Shown one piece after another: positions 23,265-36,461 of a DNA stretch of 64,000 bases (position 1 is its first letter; the number at the start of each line of letters is the position of its first letter). Under the pieces are notes generated by a model that saw nothing but the letters and a program-made list of their open reading frames with translations, was not told where the DNA came from and did no database searches. A program made the translations under genes and the position numbers. This DNA comes from Chloranthus sessilifolius (lineage: Eukaryota; Streptophyta; Magnoliopsida; Chloranthales; Chloranthaceae), in NCBI GenBank assembly GCA_021018995.1, contig CM037590.1, positions 86,708,097 to 86,772,096 on the forward strand. Reading direction: 5' to 3'.

Positions 23265-23905
23265 TGTCCCATCGTGTAGCCTCACAGGCTGTTCAGAGAG
23301 AAAGAAGGAGAGAGGAGCAGCCGCTCATGCACATCCCACCATGACAACATGCACACACATGACACCATCTCAATATCTAGTCCCATTGCAATAAATTAGT
23401 CATGCCCTTATGTCCCATTGCGAAAAGCCAAAAGGAAATCCCCCAAAAACACAGGCACACCGCCAAAAAAAACTAAGCCAATCACGGCACAACCACAACG
23501 TGATTTTTTTTCATAACCCAAGATCTGCCAAAGAAAGAAACAAGACACGCTTATCGCGCAAATATCCTATAGCGTCCCATCGCTAACTATGCTTAGCCAA
23601 TATCCCATCACAAACATCACTACCCGAAAAAAAAGGGCTTAGACAACACCTGCCACGTTGTATGACGAAAAGAGGGAAAGCTTGATTGTGTCCCATCGCT
23701 AAAGCAAAGAGCTCTCTCTCCCTCGAATTGAGCCTCACGTCCCACTAGGACCCACCTAACATGCAACTAAAGAAAGGGAGAATCCCCAAGTCCCATCGCG
23801 ACATCACTTCTCCAAGACATTACATCGCATTGGCAATTGCCAAGCTCTGCCACAGCAGACCTGAAGAAAGGAAAAACCTCTAAGGTCCCATCGCGACATT
23901 TTGAC
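23265..23905. repeat. Array of GTCCCATCGC words
   Basis: About nine variants of GTCCCATCGC(GACA/TAA) occur at 30-150 bp spacing, for example at 23271, 23391, 23423, 23574, 23692, 23790 and 23887. They are absent from neighbouring DNA. Confidence 0.75.
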
Positions 23906-24707
23906 ACCACCAGATCGTACAAGCTATGCAAAATCCAGGTAAGTATCACCTCCAGGTAAGTACCACTCTTCCCTTTTACTCGATATTCCTTCTGATAATA
24001 TAATTAGCTATGATTAAGTCAAATGTTTTCAAAACCCGTCTCTCTCGACTCGCGAATCACTGTAGTCCTCCCATAAGAGACAATCATCAGTATTCGCCGA
24101 GAAGGTTAGACAGAGTATCTGGCATACCAAGTGTCATTTTGACAACCACACAAACGGTCGGGTCCCCAAATCTCGTACCGGTGGATCTGTTCAGTGACGT
24201 CTCAGAAGCCACATTTTTCGTCGTTTTACAACCGAATTGATCTTAAGTTAAATTCCCAAAAATTTCAAAAAAAAAACCTTACCTCTAAAAAACCAAAAAT
24301 CTTTTACTCCAAAACAGCAAAAAAAATCCAAAAATCTCGTACTCCCAAAAACAAAAACGTTTAACTCCCAAAAAAAAAAAACAAAAAAAGAGAAGAAACC
24401 AAGAAAATAATAATAACACAAAGAGAGTTACTTGCCAAAATTTACTCCAATTACCAGCCCAATTACTAGCCCAAACTATCCATTCCCCTAGGAAACTGAA
24501 CAATGAGTATTTTTAATCTAAGAACTTACAAACGCCTATTGGAAAAGGAATGTCTGACGCGCATTGGTGTGAGCAATGATGCGCCGGATTTGACACGGCC
24601 TGCAAAGCTTTCAACAATATATTGTATTTTATTATCGGTCCCTGGACCTATTTATGGGCATTTGTATGATGCCCCCCGGTACCTCGACTGTGTCATACCC
24701 CTCTATT

Positions 24708-24955
24708 TGACTGCCACTTGCAGCAGGTCACAACATGAGGTGAGATGCCCTTGCACCCATAGATTAGGATATGGTGATTCTCCTTTCTGTTTGACTATCA
24801 CTCGCAGTAGGTCGTGCCATGCGATGGGATATCGCTTGCACCCGTAGAATAGGATATGTTGACTTCCCCTGTTGATTGTCTATGACAGTAGGTCGTGATA
24901 CGCGACGGGATCGCCCCTGCGCATCCACGACATGAAACACGCCTTTCGACTGCTA
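24708..24955. repeat. Three diverged tandem units of about 84 bp
   Basis: Units start at 24708, 24792 and 24873, each with 'ga..(g/t)cac..gcag.aggtc', 'gatgggat' and 'gcacccgtaga..aggatatg'. The third is the most diverged and runs out near 24955. Confidence 0.8.
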
Positions 24956-25082
24956 CCACTAGGCCCCCGAATGCTCCATTTTAGCTTGCGCTAATAGATA
25001 AGAAAGCCAAGCATTTTATGTCAGCATCCCCAGTTCACATTTGTGGTTTCTTAAGAGAAATGAGAAGACACCTCGAATGAGG

Positions 25083-25161
25083 GGTGTCTACTTCTTCGAC
25101 GCGTTCTTACTTCGCAATAGCGCGCCGAAGAGGGGCATCTATAGACAACCCCATTTTGCCC
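25083..25161. repeat. Head-to-head pair of LTR starts (inverted repeat)
   Basis: GGGGTGTCTAC with CTTCGACGCG on the left mirrors CGCGCCGAAGAGG with TATAGACAACCCC on the right, about a 45-bp gap apart. Each arm reads as purine tract followed by LTR start, facing away from the other. Confidence 0.55.
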
Positions 25162-26830
25162 TCTTGGAATATACAAATCTGTTTGGTCAACCTTTGACCT
25201 CACAACCCTAATTGGGGTCATATGCGCAAACAATAGTATATGGCTGGACACAGGCTGAAATAATTGCTCTGTGGCTCAGGCTCCATGACTCTAACATAGG
25301 GACCATGCACTGAAACAATAGTATGTGGCTGAACACAGACTGAAACAATAACTCGGTGACTCAAATCCAAGCATAGGGAGTCTATATACTGAAACAACAG
25401 TATATAGTCGGAATGTAGACTAAAACAATAGTCTAGCATTCTAGACCCCCTGACCCTAACATGGGAACCATGCATTGAAACAATAGTACATGGCTGAAAT
25501 AATAGCTCTGTGGCTCAGATCCCAATGTAGGGAAGCTATATATACTAAAACAATAGTATATAATTGAAATGCAGACTGAAACAATAGTCTGGCATTTCAG
25601 ACCCGACCTGGACAGCCTCGAATTACGCTCCTAAAATAATGCGCGTAATTCGATTACATGCAAAACCACACATGTGCAATCAGTCCCCCGTTTAGACCAG
25701 ACTTCCTCTCCCAGATCACTTCAAGACTCAATCACATGCCTCACATGAGATGCACGATCAGATTGAGCGCCCCACCACCGGCGTGCAATTGGCCTACGCC
25801 CAACTAAGTGTTACCGTCCTTGACCCCCAAGCTTCCTTGATCAAGCGCTTCAAATGAGATGCTTAATCAAATTGCTCACTCCACAGTGGGCGCACAATTA
25901 GTTGTAACGTGATTAGGACTAGGAAACTCGCTGAGTAAGTCAGCCGGTCTCTCACTGAATCGGTGACCGACTCAAAGCGATTAATCACAAAGAAATCGGC
26001 GCACAATCCAGTTAAATGCCTGAAATAGGGCACTTAATTGGAGAAAAACCTATAAAAGACTTTTTTCTAATTCGCTCAAGGGAGAGGCTGGAATTTTGAG
26101 AAGAACGGAATTTTTTTAGGATTTCAAAACCAGAGAACTTCGAGAACGAACCCATCGAAGAACATAGCCATGATTTCGAGATTCAAGCTTCGAATCTTCG
26201 AGATTTCTCTCCATAGCCTCGACCTTAGGTAAGAATTTAATTTTTAATTTTCAATCGTAGTTCTTAGTTCTTAGACTTAGGATTTTTCTTAGTTTAAATT
26301 ATTTATATTAATTCAGTCTTAGACCGTAGCACCCTTTTTTGGACCGTAATTTTAATATCTGATTCTAATTCTCCGAACCTAGAACCAGTCCTTAATCTGA
26401 CGGCCCAATTCACCAACCATAGACTCAATTTCATTTTAAAATTTTAATCTCCAGTCCTATCATTAATCTCTGGTTCTAGTTCATAGTTTCTAGAACCAGT
26501 CCTTAATCATAGGGTATATTTTCTTATTTCGGACCCGAATTCAGTCCTAAAACTTTAAACTTCTAGTCTTAATTCCTTAATTTGATATTTCTAAATTCCT
26601 AAATATTAATTTAGTCTTCTATAATCCTAGTTTCATAATTTAATTCATAATTATAATCCGAAAAACAACTCTAAAAATCCAAAAATACTATTTTATAATC
26701 CGAAAATCTAACTTATCCTTAATCTCAGCCACCCGATTTGCCTAAGGAAGCTTACGGAGGGTACTCGGGAACGAGGCCAATCCTCCTTAGCATAGTGAGC
26801 ACAAAACCCCTTTTTAGGATTATTTTATTG
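25139..26830 (+). mobile_element. Tat-like LTR or U3-R fragment, plus orientation
   Basis: It starts TATAGACAACCCCATTTTG, a slightly changed Tat-type LTR start, preceded by the purine tract GAAGAGGGGCA. U3 has CAATAGT repeats, then GCGCAATT words (25610-26040), then TATAAAAG at 26051-26058. The transcribed part would begin near 26080. The right edge is not resolved: 26830 is only where a repeat field begins. No primer site is visible, so this is a fragment or the 3' LTR of a lost element. Confidence 0.5.
25225..25605 (+). repeat. CAATAGT-rich repeat field in U3
   Basis: About nine copies of AAACAATAGTATATGGCTG or shorter forms, alternating with 'ctctgtggctcag' and 'accatgcactg', make a degenerate higher-order repeat of roughly 180 bp (25240-25420 against 25430-25600). 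Confidence 0.8.
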
Positions 26831-27540
26831 CTTTAATCAGAATTAGAAAGACCAAGTCCATAATTTTCTTAGATTTTTAGTATAATTAATCTACATACTT
26901 TATTTTAATTAGATCCTTAGAATAATTGCTTTGATTAGAATTCTAATAAAATTAGTTTCCCTATTTTAATTAGATAATTCTAGCATAGTTAATTCGTTGC
27001 TTGATTAGATTCCAGTATAGTTAATTCCTTGTTTTTATTAATTAGAGTTTTAGTATAATTAATTCATTGATTTGATTCTAATTCTAGAAAAAAATTAGTT
27101 CCTTTACTTTAATTGGATTTTAGTAAAGTTAATTCATTGCTTTAATAAGAGTTTTAGTAAAATCAGTCTTCTATTCCAATTAGAATTTCAGTTGAATCAA
27201 TTTTCTACTTCAATTAGAATTGCAGTAGGGCTAGTATACTTGCTTTACTTAGAATTTCAGTACAATTAGCATGCTTGATTTAATTAGAGTTTCATTAAAA
27301 TTAACATAGTTGCATTCCTAGTATAATTAGGAGACTGATATTAATTGGACTTCTAATAGGATTAGGACACTAAATTCATTAGAATTCTGATAGGATTAGG
27401 ACACTAAATTAATTATACTCCTAATAGAATTATAATATTAGTGCAAATCACTATAATAAACCCACACCACTAGACTCACAATAGAATTAGGATATCTAAA
27501 TCAATTAGAATCACAATAATAATAGGAAAGAAAAGGAAAA
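26830..27540. repeat. Degenerate AT-rich tandem field, about 38-bp period
   Basis: About 15 units of TTTTAGTATAATTAATTCA followed by 'ttgctttaattagag' decay into units with 'gattaggacactaaatt' near 27360-27410. There is no coding potential. Confidence 0.75.
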
Positions 27541-28293
27541 CTGAACTATCTAAACTATAAGGAAGTGTCATAACTACTGACGTTCGCAGGTGGACGATTC
27601 AGTAAAGAAGTAATCCACACCCACTCTAAAGCGTGATCACTGATGGGTTGCAGTGTCATTAAATATCTGCAACTGACGATTGCAACAAACTAGAAACCTT
27701 CCTAGAATTCCCTTTTTTTATTTCTAACATTCCAAACGCTGCATTGCTAGAGTCCACTTGGACAGAATTGGGCCACTGATTTAACAAGGACCGAGAGGAA
27801 CCCAGAAAAAATGTGCACCAACAATATCGTGGTCATGGGTCTGAAAGGGATAAGTTAGGAATTTTGAAGGTATTCTTGGGTTTAAAGGTTTTTCTTGATA
27901 GGGTTTCAGTTGCTGTAATACACCTCTTCCTTGGGGGATTTTCACTGTACATGCCCTATGATTTTTCTATTTCTTTTCTTTTATACTTTTTTTATTCTTT
28001 TTGCTTTTATCAGACATCCCTTTTTTTGGGATTTTGCTTTTATAATTTTTTTGGATTTTGATGGCAACTCTTTTTCTCTTTTTTTTTTGTTTGGTATATA
28101 CACTTTTTCTTTTTCTGGGACGGGTTAATGAAGGAAAGTCCATTGGCTCTAATGGGGTAGCAAAGGGTATGAGCGTTCAAGGACGCTTTTTGGCTACTAG
28201 GGTTTGAAATGATGGCCTCTTTTATGGGGTCCTTAAGCAGACACATATCCATCTTATCAATACTTACCTTACTGCGAGAGACTAGGAGTAGAA

Positions 28294-31200
28294 TCATCGC
28301 ACGTATCCGGCATTGATGGGCTCAGGAGAATGATCCCCATCCATGGAGGCGAGGCGAAGCATATATCCAGGCAGTACTTCTCGTATGACATAGGGCCCTT
28401 CCCAGTTGGGCTTGAATTTCCCTCTTGGATCTGCATGGAGAGAAGGGAAGATCTTCTTGAGTACTGCATCACCTACTTTCAAATCTTGAGTGCAAACACA
28501 TTTGTTGTTAGTGCTTGCAATCCTTCCTTGGTAGACCTGAGTGTGACATAAGGCTAGGAGCCTTTTCTCATCAAGGAGGTTCAGCTATTCAAAATGAGAT
28601 CTCTCTCTCTCTCTCTCAGCTTCTAGTAGGTCCGTCTCGATGAGGATACAGAGGGAGGGTACTTCAACCTCCACTGGTAACACGACCTCGGTTCCATACA
28701 TAAGAGGAAATGACATTGCGCCTATAGCGGTACAGATTGACATTAGGTAGGCCCATAGTGCGAAAGGCAACATCTCGCACTATGGGCCTACCATAGTGCC
28801 ATAAGTGATGATAATCTTTTCAAGGATATGGACAACTATTTTATTAGTTACTTTGACAACTCCATTAGTTTACGGCTGATATGGTGACGAGCGATGATAT
28901 TTGATCTTGTACTACACGCATAAAGCTTTAATGCGCTTGTTCATAAAGTTGGTGTCATTATCTATGATGATGTCCTTGGGCATGCTAAAATGAAAAATGA
29001 TGTTGTTCTTAATGAAATTTTCGACATGACAGGCCATAATGTTTGTGTATGACACTGCCTCTACCCATTTGGTGAAATACTCGATGGCGACAAGGATGAA
29101 CTGATGCCTTTGGATTGACCTTTTCGACGATGGTGGGGCCCCACATGGAGAATGGCAATGGAGTGGTCATGCTGTGTAGATCTATGGCTGGGGCATGTAT
29201 TAGACTAGAGTGTTCTTGAACATGCTTGCAATAGTCAGTTTCCATGGTGGTCCAGAAATACCCCTGTCATAGGATCTTTTTGTGAGCAAGTTCCCATTGA
29301 CATGGGCCCCGTATACTCCTTCGTTGATCTCTTTCATGATGTTGGCTGCCTCATTCTTAGTTAGGCATCTGAGCAGGATATTATTTTATGATCACTTGTA
29401 GAGACACTAGCCGTAGATGACATAATTTGTCACTAAATATTGGATGGTCTGCTTGTCCATCATGGATGTGCCTTCAGGGAAGGCTCGAGTTTCGAAGAAA
29501 TTTTTAATATCTGAGAACCATGGAGGCTCATCATCTAACTTTGTGGATCCCTCGATTTGGAGGTAGAAGGTCGGCTCATTTCTTTGTTCGATCATGATTA
29601 GCTTCATCTCAACTCCGTATGGAATCTTAGCCATTGCTGCCAAGGTGGTCAGCGCATCGACAAAATGATTTATTGCTCGCGGTATATAGGAGAACGTAAC
29701 ATCATTGAAACATGCTATTCGATCCTTGAGAAATTCATGGTATGGGATCAGCTTTTCATTTTTCATCTTCCAGTCTCCATTTATCTAGCATATGATCAAC
29801 TGTGAGTCACCAAACACCCTGAGGTTAGTTACGTTCACGTCAAGAGCTGCTTATAGGCCAACTGCGCAAGCTTCATACTTTGCCATATTGTTAGTGCAGG
29901 GGAAATTGAGCTTGATGGAGACTGGTATGTGAGACCCTTTTGGTGAAATTAGAATGGTGCCAACTCTTTGACCTTCGACATATGATGCCCCGTCAAAGTG
30001 CATTACCTAGGACTCCCCTGTCTCCCCTGTCTCTTCTGTGCCATCCTCTGCCAAGAACAAGATGTCCTCATCAGGGAATTCGATTCTCAGAGGCTCGTAG
30101 CCGGGTAAGGAATTCTCAGCAAGATGATCAGTGTGTGCTTGCCCCTTGATTGACTTCTGTGTGACATATGTGATATCAAATTCAGATAGAAGTAGTTGCC
30201 AACATGCCATTCAGCCAGTGAAAGCCGGCTTTTCAAATAAGTATTTCAGTGGATCCATTCGTGTTAGAAGGAGGATTGCATGAGATAGTAAGTAGTGACG
30301 GAGCCTCTGCATAACCCATATGAGAGACAGGCATACTTTTTCTAGATTAGAATAGCGCATCTCATAATCAGTAAACTTCTTGCTTAGGTAGTAAATCGTC
30401 TGTTCTCTTCTCTCGGTCTCATCATGTTGTCCTAAGACACATCTCATTGAAACTTTCATTGTTGAGAGGTACCTAAAGAGTGGTCTCCTAGGTACGGGTG
30501 GTACCAAAACTGGAGGTTTGAGGAGGTAACTTTTGATCTTATCGAATGTTGCTTGACAGTCATCGTTCCATTCAACAGGGGAATTCTTGTTTAGTAATTT
30601 GAAGATCGGTGTACAGATAAGAGTGAGTTGTGCAATGAACTGACTAATATACTATATTTTACCCAGGAAGCCTCTGACTTCTTTCAAGATAGATGGTGGT
30701 GGCATTTCGACAATAGCTTTTACTTTTATCAGATCGACTTTGATGCCTATACTGTTGACGATGAAGCCTAACAATTTTCTTGACATGGTGCCAAATGATC
30801 ATTTTTGAGGGTTTAGATGCAACCTGTATTTTCTTAGTCTTTCAAACAACTTTTGAAGGTTCACAAGATGATCACCTCTCTCCTGAGACTTGGCTATCAT
30901 GTCGTCAACATACACCTCAATTTCTCGATGCAGTATGTCGTGAAATAGCGCTGTCATCGCCCTCTGATATGTTGCCCCAACATTTTTTAAGCCGAACGAC
31001 ATGACTCAGTAGCAGAATGCTCCCCAAGGAGTAATGAACGTTGTCTTCTCTTGGTCCATCTCTGCCATCTTGATCTAGTTGTAACCAAAGAATCTATCCA
31101 TGAATGAGAGCATCCCATGCCTTGCAGTGTTATCAACCAAGATGTTGATGTGTGGTAACGAGAAGTCGTCTTTCAAGCTTGCCTTATTGAGGTTTCTAAA

Positions 31201-31485
31201 ATCGATGCACATGTGAACCTTTCCATCTTTCTTCGATACCGGTATAATGTTGGCTAACCACTGTGGGTATTTAGAGACCATGAGAAATCCGACATCGTAC
31301 TGTTTGATGACCTCAACCTTTACTTTCAGCATCCACTCTGGTCGGAGGTGCCTCAACTTTTGCTTGACCTGCTTAACATTGGGATATAGCGGCAACTCAT
31401 GCTCTACCAAATCGGTATCAAAACTAGGCATATCCTCATATGACCATGCAAAGACGTCTTGGTATGACCGAAGGAAATCAATCAT
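28294..31485 (-). pseudogene. pol: pol of element B: RT, RNase H, aRNase H, integrase
   Basis: RT N-part 31075-31485 (IIPVSKKDGKVHMCIDFRNL). RT active site near 30900 (YVDDM, with LKNVGATYQRAM). RNase H 30211-30507 (CVLGQHDET, YYLSKKFTDYE). Second RNase H about 29400-29930. Integrase zinc finger and core about 28800-29330. Integrase C-terminal part 28294-28482 (LHADPRGKFKPNWEGPY). The parts are in canonical order, and the region is interrupted many times. It would have copied RNA to DNA and inserted it. Confidence 0.88.
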
Positions 31486-33160
31486 GCTTTTATTTCCTCG
31501 GGAGATAGCGACGTTCTGATTTTAGTGATTCTAGGAACCTCCTCGGTACTCAGATTAATATATTTAGTGTCTTCAATGATCGGGGTGGGGCCATACTCAA
31601 AATTAGCATACCATTCAAGGAGCTCATTGGGAAGCTCCTCGATTAAGCCCTCGCCATCCAGATTTGTGACTCCTACCTCTTCTTGTATCTCTACAGGAAA
31701 GAGGTCTGTTTCACATCGGGTGGGCTCTTCAATTAAGATATCATTTTTCTTGACTTTCTCAGGAATTTTAAAATATAATTTTTTTGGAGTTTTTGTATTT
31801 TTATATTTTTTATGGTTTTCCTTTTCTTCAGAGATGGGCCCTTGGCAGGGTGGGTCTATGTACACACATGGTATTTCCTGCCAAGGGTTAATCTCACTTT
31901 TTATAGGTTATTTTTTTTTAGAAGCTAGTGTCATATTTACGGCCACTTGATGCTTCTAGAGTCAGGGGTATTGATACCTAATTTCTCACCTGCGGTGTAG
32001 CACACTTACCTGACTTTATGAAGGAGGCTGATTGAGATGGCTTTTGGGGGTCAACCCCCAACATGTTAACCATGGGTTCATCTTGAACCTAGTCTTCAAA
32101 TACTACCACAGGTTTTGGATGGTTTAGGATGGGTGACTGTGCAGGTAGGGTTGCCTCCTCCTCAAAGAGGGATAGGGAGGCCAGGTCTATTTCAAAATCG
32201 GGAGGGATGACTTATGGATTGGTCGAGTGGATAACAGTTGTCGGTTTGAGTGGGTCAGCTGTGTTGCCCCATTCTGGTATACCTTGATGACCCCTACACT
32301 CATGAACGTGCTTCAGATGTGAGGTCACAATCGAGTTTCATCTTCCTGGTCTATCCCCTAGCTTTGGCTACAGTGATGGTTTGGGCCTTCTCCTTAGCCA
32401 CTTGGATCTCTTCTTCAGTAGGCTTGTAGCCTAAGCCAAATCTGATCTACTATTCGCCCTTGGGCCTGATCGGGTCTTTTCGACCTTGCAGGCGATTGCC
32501 CAAACCTTTACCTTTTTTATAACCCCATTTCTAGAGTATTACTACGGCTGCAACCATTCCACCTCCAGTTCTTATGGTGGCTTCTTTGATAGGCTCTAGT
32601 GCCACTGTTGAGATGTCATACCAGAAGTTGTGGAGGTCTGTGTCTTGGATAGTGTGCGATACATCTAACACTTTAAGTGACTCAATGTTGTGTGATCTTT
32701 TCTCCTTCCTCTTGACCTTCACCGATAATGGAGATGACCTTCTGATCTGATACGAATCTAAGCTTTTGCTGCAAGGTTGAAGGTATTATGCCGATTTCGT
32801 GCAGCCACGGGTGCCCTAGGAATAGATTGAAAGTGGATTTGATGTCCATAACTTAGAACAAGATGGAGAAGGTTACTGGTCCAACGGTGAGCTCAAGATC
32901 GACTTCTATTATTTCTCTCCTTATGTTATCGAATCCCCTCACGTTTGTTCTCGCAGGCTGAAAGTGGAGGGATCCACCCCTATCTTGGTCACGATTTTGA
33001 GGGGGCACACATTTAATGTTGATCTGTTGTCTATCAATACTAACGAGATCACCAAGTCTCCTACCTCTATTTTTATGTTGAGGGGTTGGGAATGATGGTT
33101 TCCCTCACTCAAAAGATTAGCGTCTGAAAAAGAGATGGTGTTAGGAACCAAAACCTACCC
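31486..33160 (-). pseudogene. Protease and linker region of element B
   Basis: 32939-33151 shows a retropepsin-like segment (LVISLVLIDNRSTLNVCPL), where the family has an aspartate in a D-N-G-S-type motif. The linker to RT at 31482-31865 is charged and ends 'RTSLSPEE', as in Tat polyproteins. The rest is degraded. Confidence 0.7.
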
Positions 33161-36100
33161 GATTATCTGTCCTACCTCATCTGAGGACACTTTGCTCGAT
33201 ACATGCGCATCTTTTAATGCTCCCATTAGAGTTTGATAGTGGAGTAGATATGTCATTAATAGGTCCTAAGCGGAGATATGAGCCAACGTTCTTTTAAACT
33301 ATGTTTTCAACGCATATTCGTGGCTCATTTTTTAAAATGTTTGCACTATTGGGGATTCCTTTCTCTCTTCCAGTCGGCTAGTACTGGTACCTCGAGCTGC
33401 TTGGAGATCATCCCAGACCGTGTAATGAAATTAACTGCCCCCTCTCTGCTGCTGATTACATTGACATCATTGTAATTGTAATTGAGCAGGATCTGGTGGG
33501 GGTCATAGGTCGGCCCTCGGATCTGAAATAAGTTAGACAGGGGTATCAGAGGCTCCCGAATCAATGGAGCCGAACAAGTGGATAATACCTAGTTAACTTT
33601 CGCTAAAGGTGGGTTGGTTAGAGGAGTGGCAAAGTAGGCCAAATGGGTTCTATAGGAATTGTGGATAACTTCATTGGCGGTGATGTGGCAAAGTGAGGCC
33701 AATGGTAGCTAATCGGTGCCAGAGTGGGGAATGGGAAAAGACTAGGCATTGAGTAATTGGTAAGGGTTGCTGCTATATATGGTTGATATGGAGATACACT
33801 GGATTAAACATAATTGATGAGAGCTGGTACTGGAAAATACATCCTTAGATCTAAGGGTTCCACGGTGTTGGAATGGGGAAGTAATCAACCAAGTTTAAGG
33901 GCTCAATTACTCCTATGTTCTCATCTTCACAATTTCCTTACCTTGGTGCGATGAAGTTCTCCCTAACACTGATATATTTTGAAGGTTCAAACTCTTCCTT
34001 GTCTTCTTCTATCATATTGATGGTGGGCCTCGAGCCCGTTCCTCTTGGTGGATGTGACGATAACAGAACCTGATGGATGTTTGCATGTTGATTTGCCAGG
34101 GGATGTAGCGGAGGGATGATTTTCCCATCTTCTAATAGATCCTGTATTGCATGCTTCAAGGGGAAGCATCGATTAGTAGGGTAACTTGGTCCTTGGTGGA
34201 AATTGCAATGGGTATTGAGATCATAATTTCTTGGGATTGGATTTGGTGGTGGGCGTGGTTGGAAGGGTGTGACAAGTCCTTTTTCAACCAACAACGGTAA
34301 CAGGATGTTCAAAGATTACCCTAATGGAGTAAAAAATCAATTGAATCAGGTCGTTCCTTGTTCTAGGGTCATCTGTGCCCATTGCCTGTTCTCTGCATTG
34401 GTTCAACTCGTGCTGGGACTGGCTGTGCTGCCTTGAACTAGAATGGGGCTATACCGATGTTGGGCTGTGTATTTATGATTGTCTGCACATCTGCCCCAAT
34501 TCTTCTATCGTTCCTCTGTTCTGTGAATTTATAGACCTGCTATTTACGATTTTGTTTAACCGCCCCTCTCTTATTGCATCCTTGCGATGATTGGCATTCC
34601 TTACCAAGTCAATAAAGTTGGATTGCCACTGGTACACTAAGAAATCCTAGATGATTGGCATAGTGATTTTGGAGATCATCTCGATTTGATCATTATCGGG
34701 TATTCGGTTTCTTACTTGGGCTACAAGGCTTTGCATCTCCCCAAGTAGTCGTTGAATGTTTCATCAGCCTTCTGCTTCAGCCGAGCTAGATTAGATTTGT
34801 GAGGCTCGATGTCTATATTATAAACGTACTATTCCTAGAATAGGTGTGTCAGATCTTTCCAAGTTTTAATCATAGATGGTTCAAGGGAGGTGAACCATCT
34901 CAAAACGGGGCCCATGAGGCTCTTCTGGAACACTTTGATGAGGAGTCGTTCGTCTTAGCCATACTGACACATGTCCCCACAGTAGGACTTGAGGTGTGCA
35001 ATAGGATTACCCGTGCCATTGTATTTGTTAAATGTTGGTATCTTGAATTTTGGGAGTAGAGGTACCTCTACAAATAAGCTTAGGTCGAAAAAATCAGTAC
35101 CATGGATTTCGACTCCACCCATCTTCATCAGCTAGTTTTGGATCTTGTCCATCTATTCTTTTAATAGCTCCGACTCCTTAGATAGTGGGGTTGGTCCCTC
35201 AACAGGCAGTCTCCATTCACTTTGGATTGCCTCTAGGTTGGTGAGTGTGGGTGGTGGGGGATATAAATTAGGGAATGCCCCTACATGGGCCCCACTATTC
35301 CTGATCTCATCCTCTTCATACTGTGGATCGACATATGGTGGAGGAAGGGTGAGGTCATCCTGTTGGTTCTAAGTGGGTTGGATTGGTGCCTGGTGGGACC
35401 ATTGTACGTGTGGTAAGCTTTGATGTGTGACTTGTGGGGTGATCGGGTGAGTGAATTGTGGATTTTGGGCTGGGGCCTGATGAGGCCATTGGGGTTGATG
35501 AGGATTGGGATGATTGGGTTGGGGGGTGAGTGGATGAATAAATTGGGGATGACTGATGGTTTGAGATGGGTGTGATGGGTGTGGATGTGTATGGCCCGTG
35601 CCAGGTTAATGGAGTGGATGAGATGGATTTATTATTTGGGGGGCAATAGGGGCTTGTTGGGTGTAAGTGAAGATGGGGAATTGGGGGATGATGGATTTGA
35701 TGATAGAGGGGAAATGGGGGCTTGTTGGGTATAGGTATATGTGGGAAATTGGGGGAATGATGGAGGGTTTGAAAATGAGACCCTTGAGTTTGGGCCTTGA
35801 TGGGCTTGGGATTGGGTATTTGGCATTTGAGGCCCACTCGGATAGCCCCATGGTTGATGGGAGGGGCATTGGGTGGGATGGATTATGGGTGGTTGTGTAG
35901 GATTGAGATTTTGGAAAAATAGGTGTGAAAATTTTGGAAGGTTTGATGGGGATCGGGTATTTGGGGTGTATTAGGGCGGCTTTGGGAAGCCTTCCATGCG
36001 GTGTAAGCCCTCATCTGTCCTCCATCATGGACATGGGGTCAGGTATGGGGTTATAAGTGGAACTGAAAGGCTCACCTGATGAGGGGGATGCTTGGGAGAA

Positions 36101-36461
36101 AATCAGCATGACCTGGGTAGATGGGGGGAAATTGGTCATGGCTTGGGTAGATGTAGGTGAAAAGTTGGGTATGACCTAGTAGAGGTGGGGAAATTGTGTA
36201 TGGTTTGTGAGGGTGGGGGGAAATTAGACATGTCTTGGGTTGAAAAATGGAAAGAATAGAGTATATGTTGGGTGAATGTAGAGGAATGGGGTGGATTTTG
36301 GTTTGATGTGGATGGAAAAATGGGGATGGTTTGGATGGATGGGGGAGAATTGGGCATAGTTTGATTGGAAGTGGACGGAAGATGGGACATAGTTTGGGTT
36401 GATGTATGGGGGAAATGGGGTGGATTTTGATTTGATGTGGGAGGAAAATGGGGTGGGAATG

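Larger units (their letters stand above)
23142..25092 (-). mobile_element. Probable U3 part of a minus-strand Tat-like LTR
   Basis: No coding region is seen. The right edge reads GTAGACACCCCTC on the minus strand at 25092, close to the Tat-like LTR start TGTAGACACCC of element B. Going down come an 84-bp tandem repeat (24708-24955), an A-rich stretch (24245-24410), an array of GTCCCATCGC words, and then GCGCAAT words leading to the TATA at 19901. This order matches a long U3 later split by the solo LTR. It is a composite inference with old, blurred borders. Confidence 0.45.

Noticed and set aside
28600-28620. CT microsatellite as a regulatory element
   Set aside because: It lies in the integrase coding region of element B and encodes a Glu/Arg run, as does the matching place in fragment C2.
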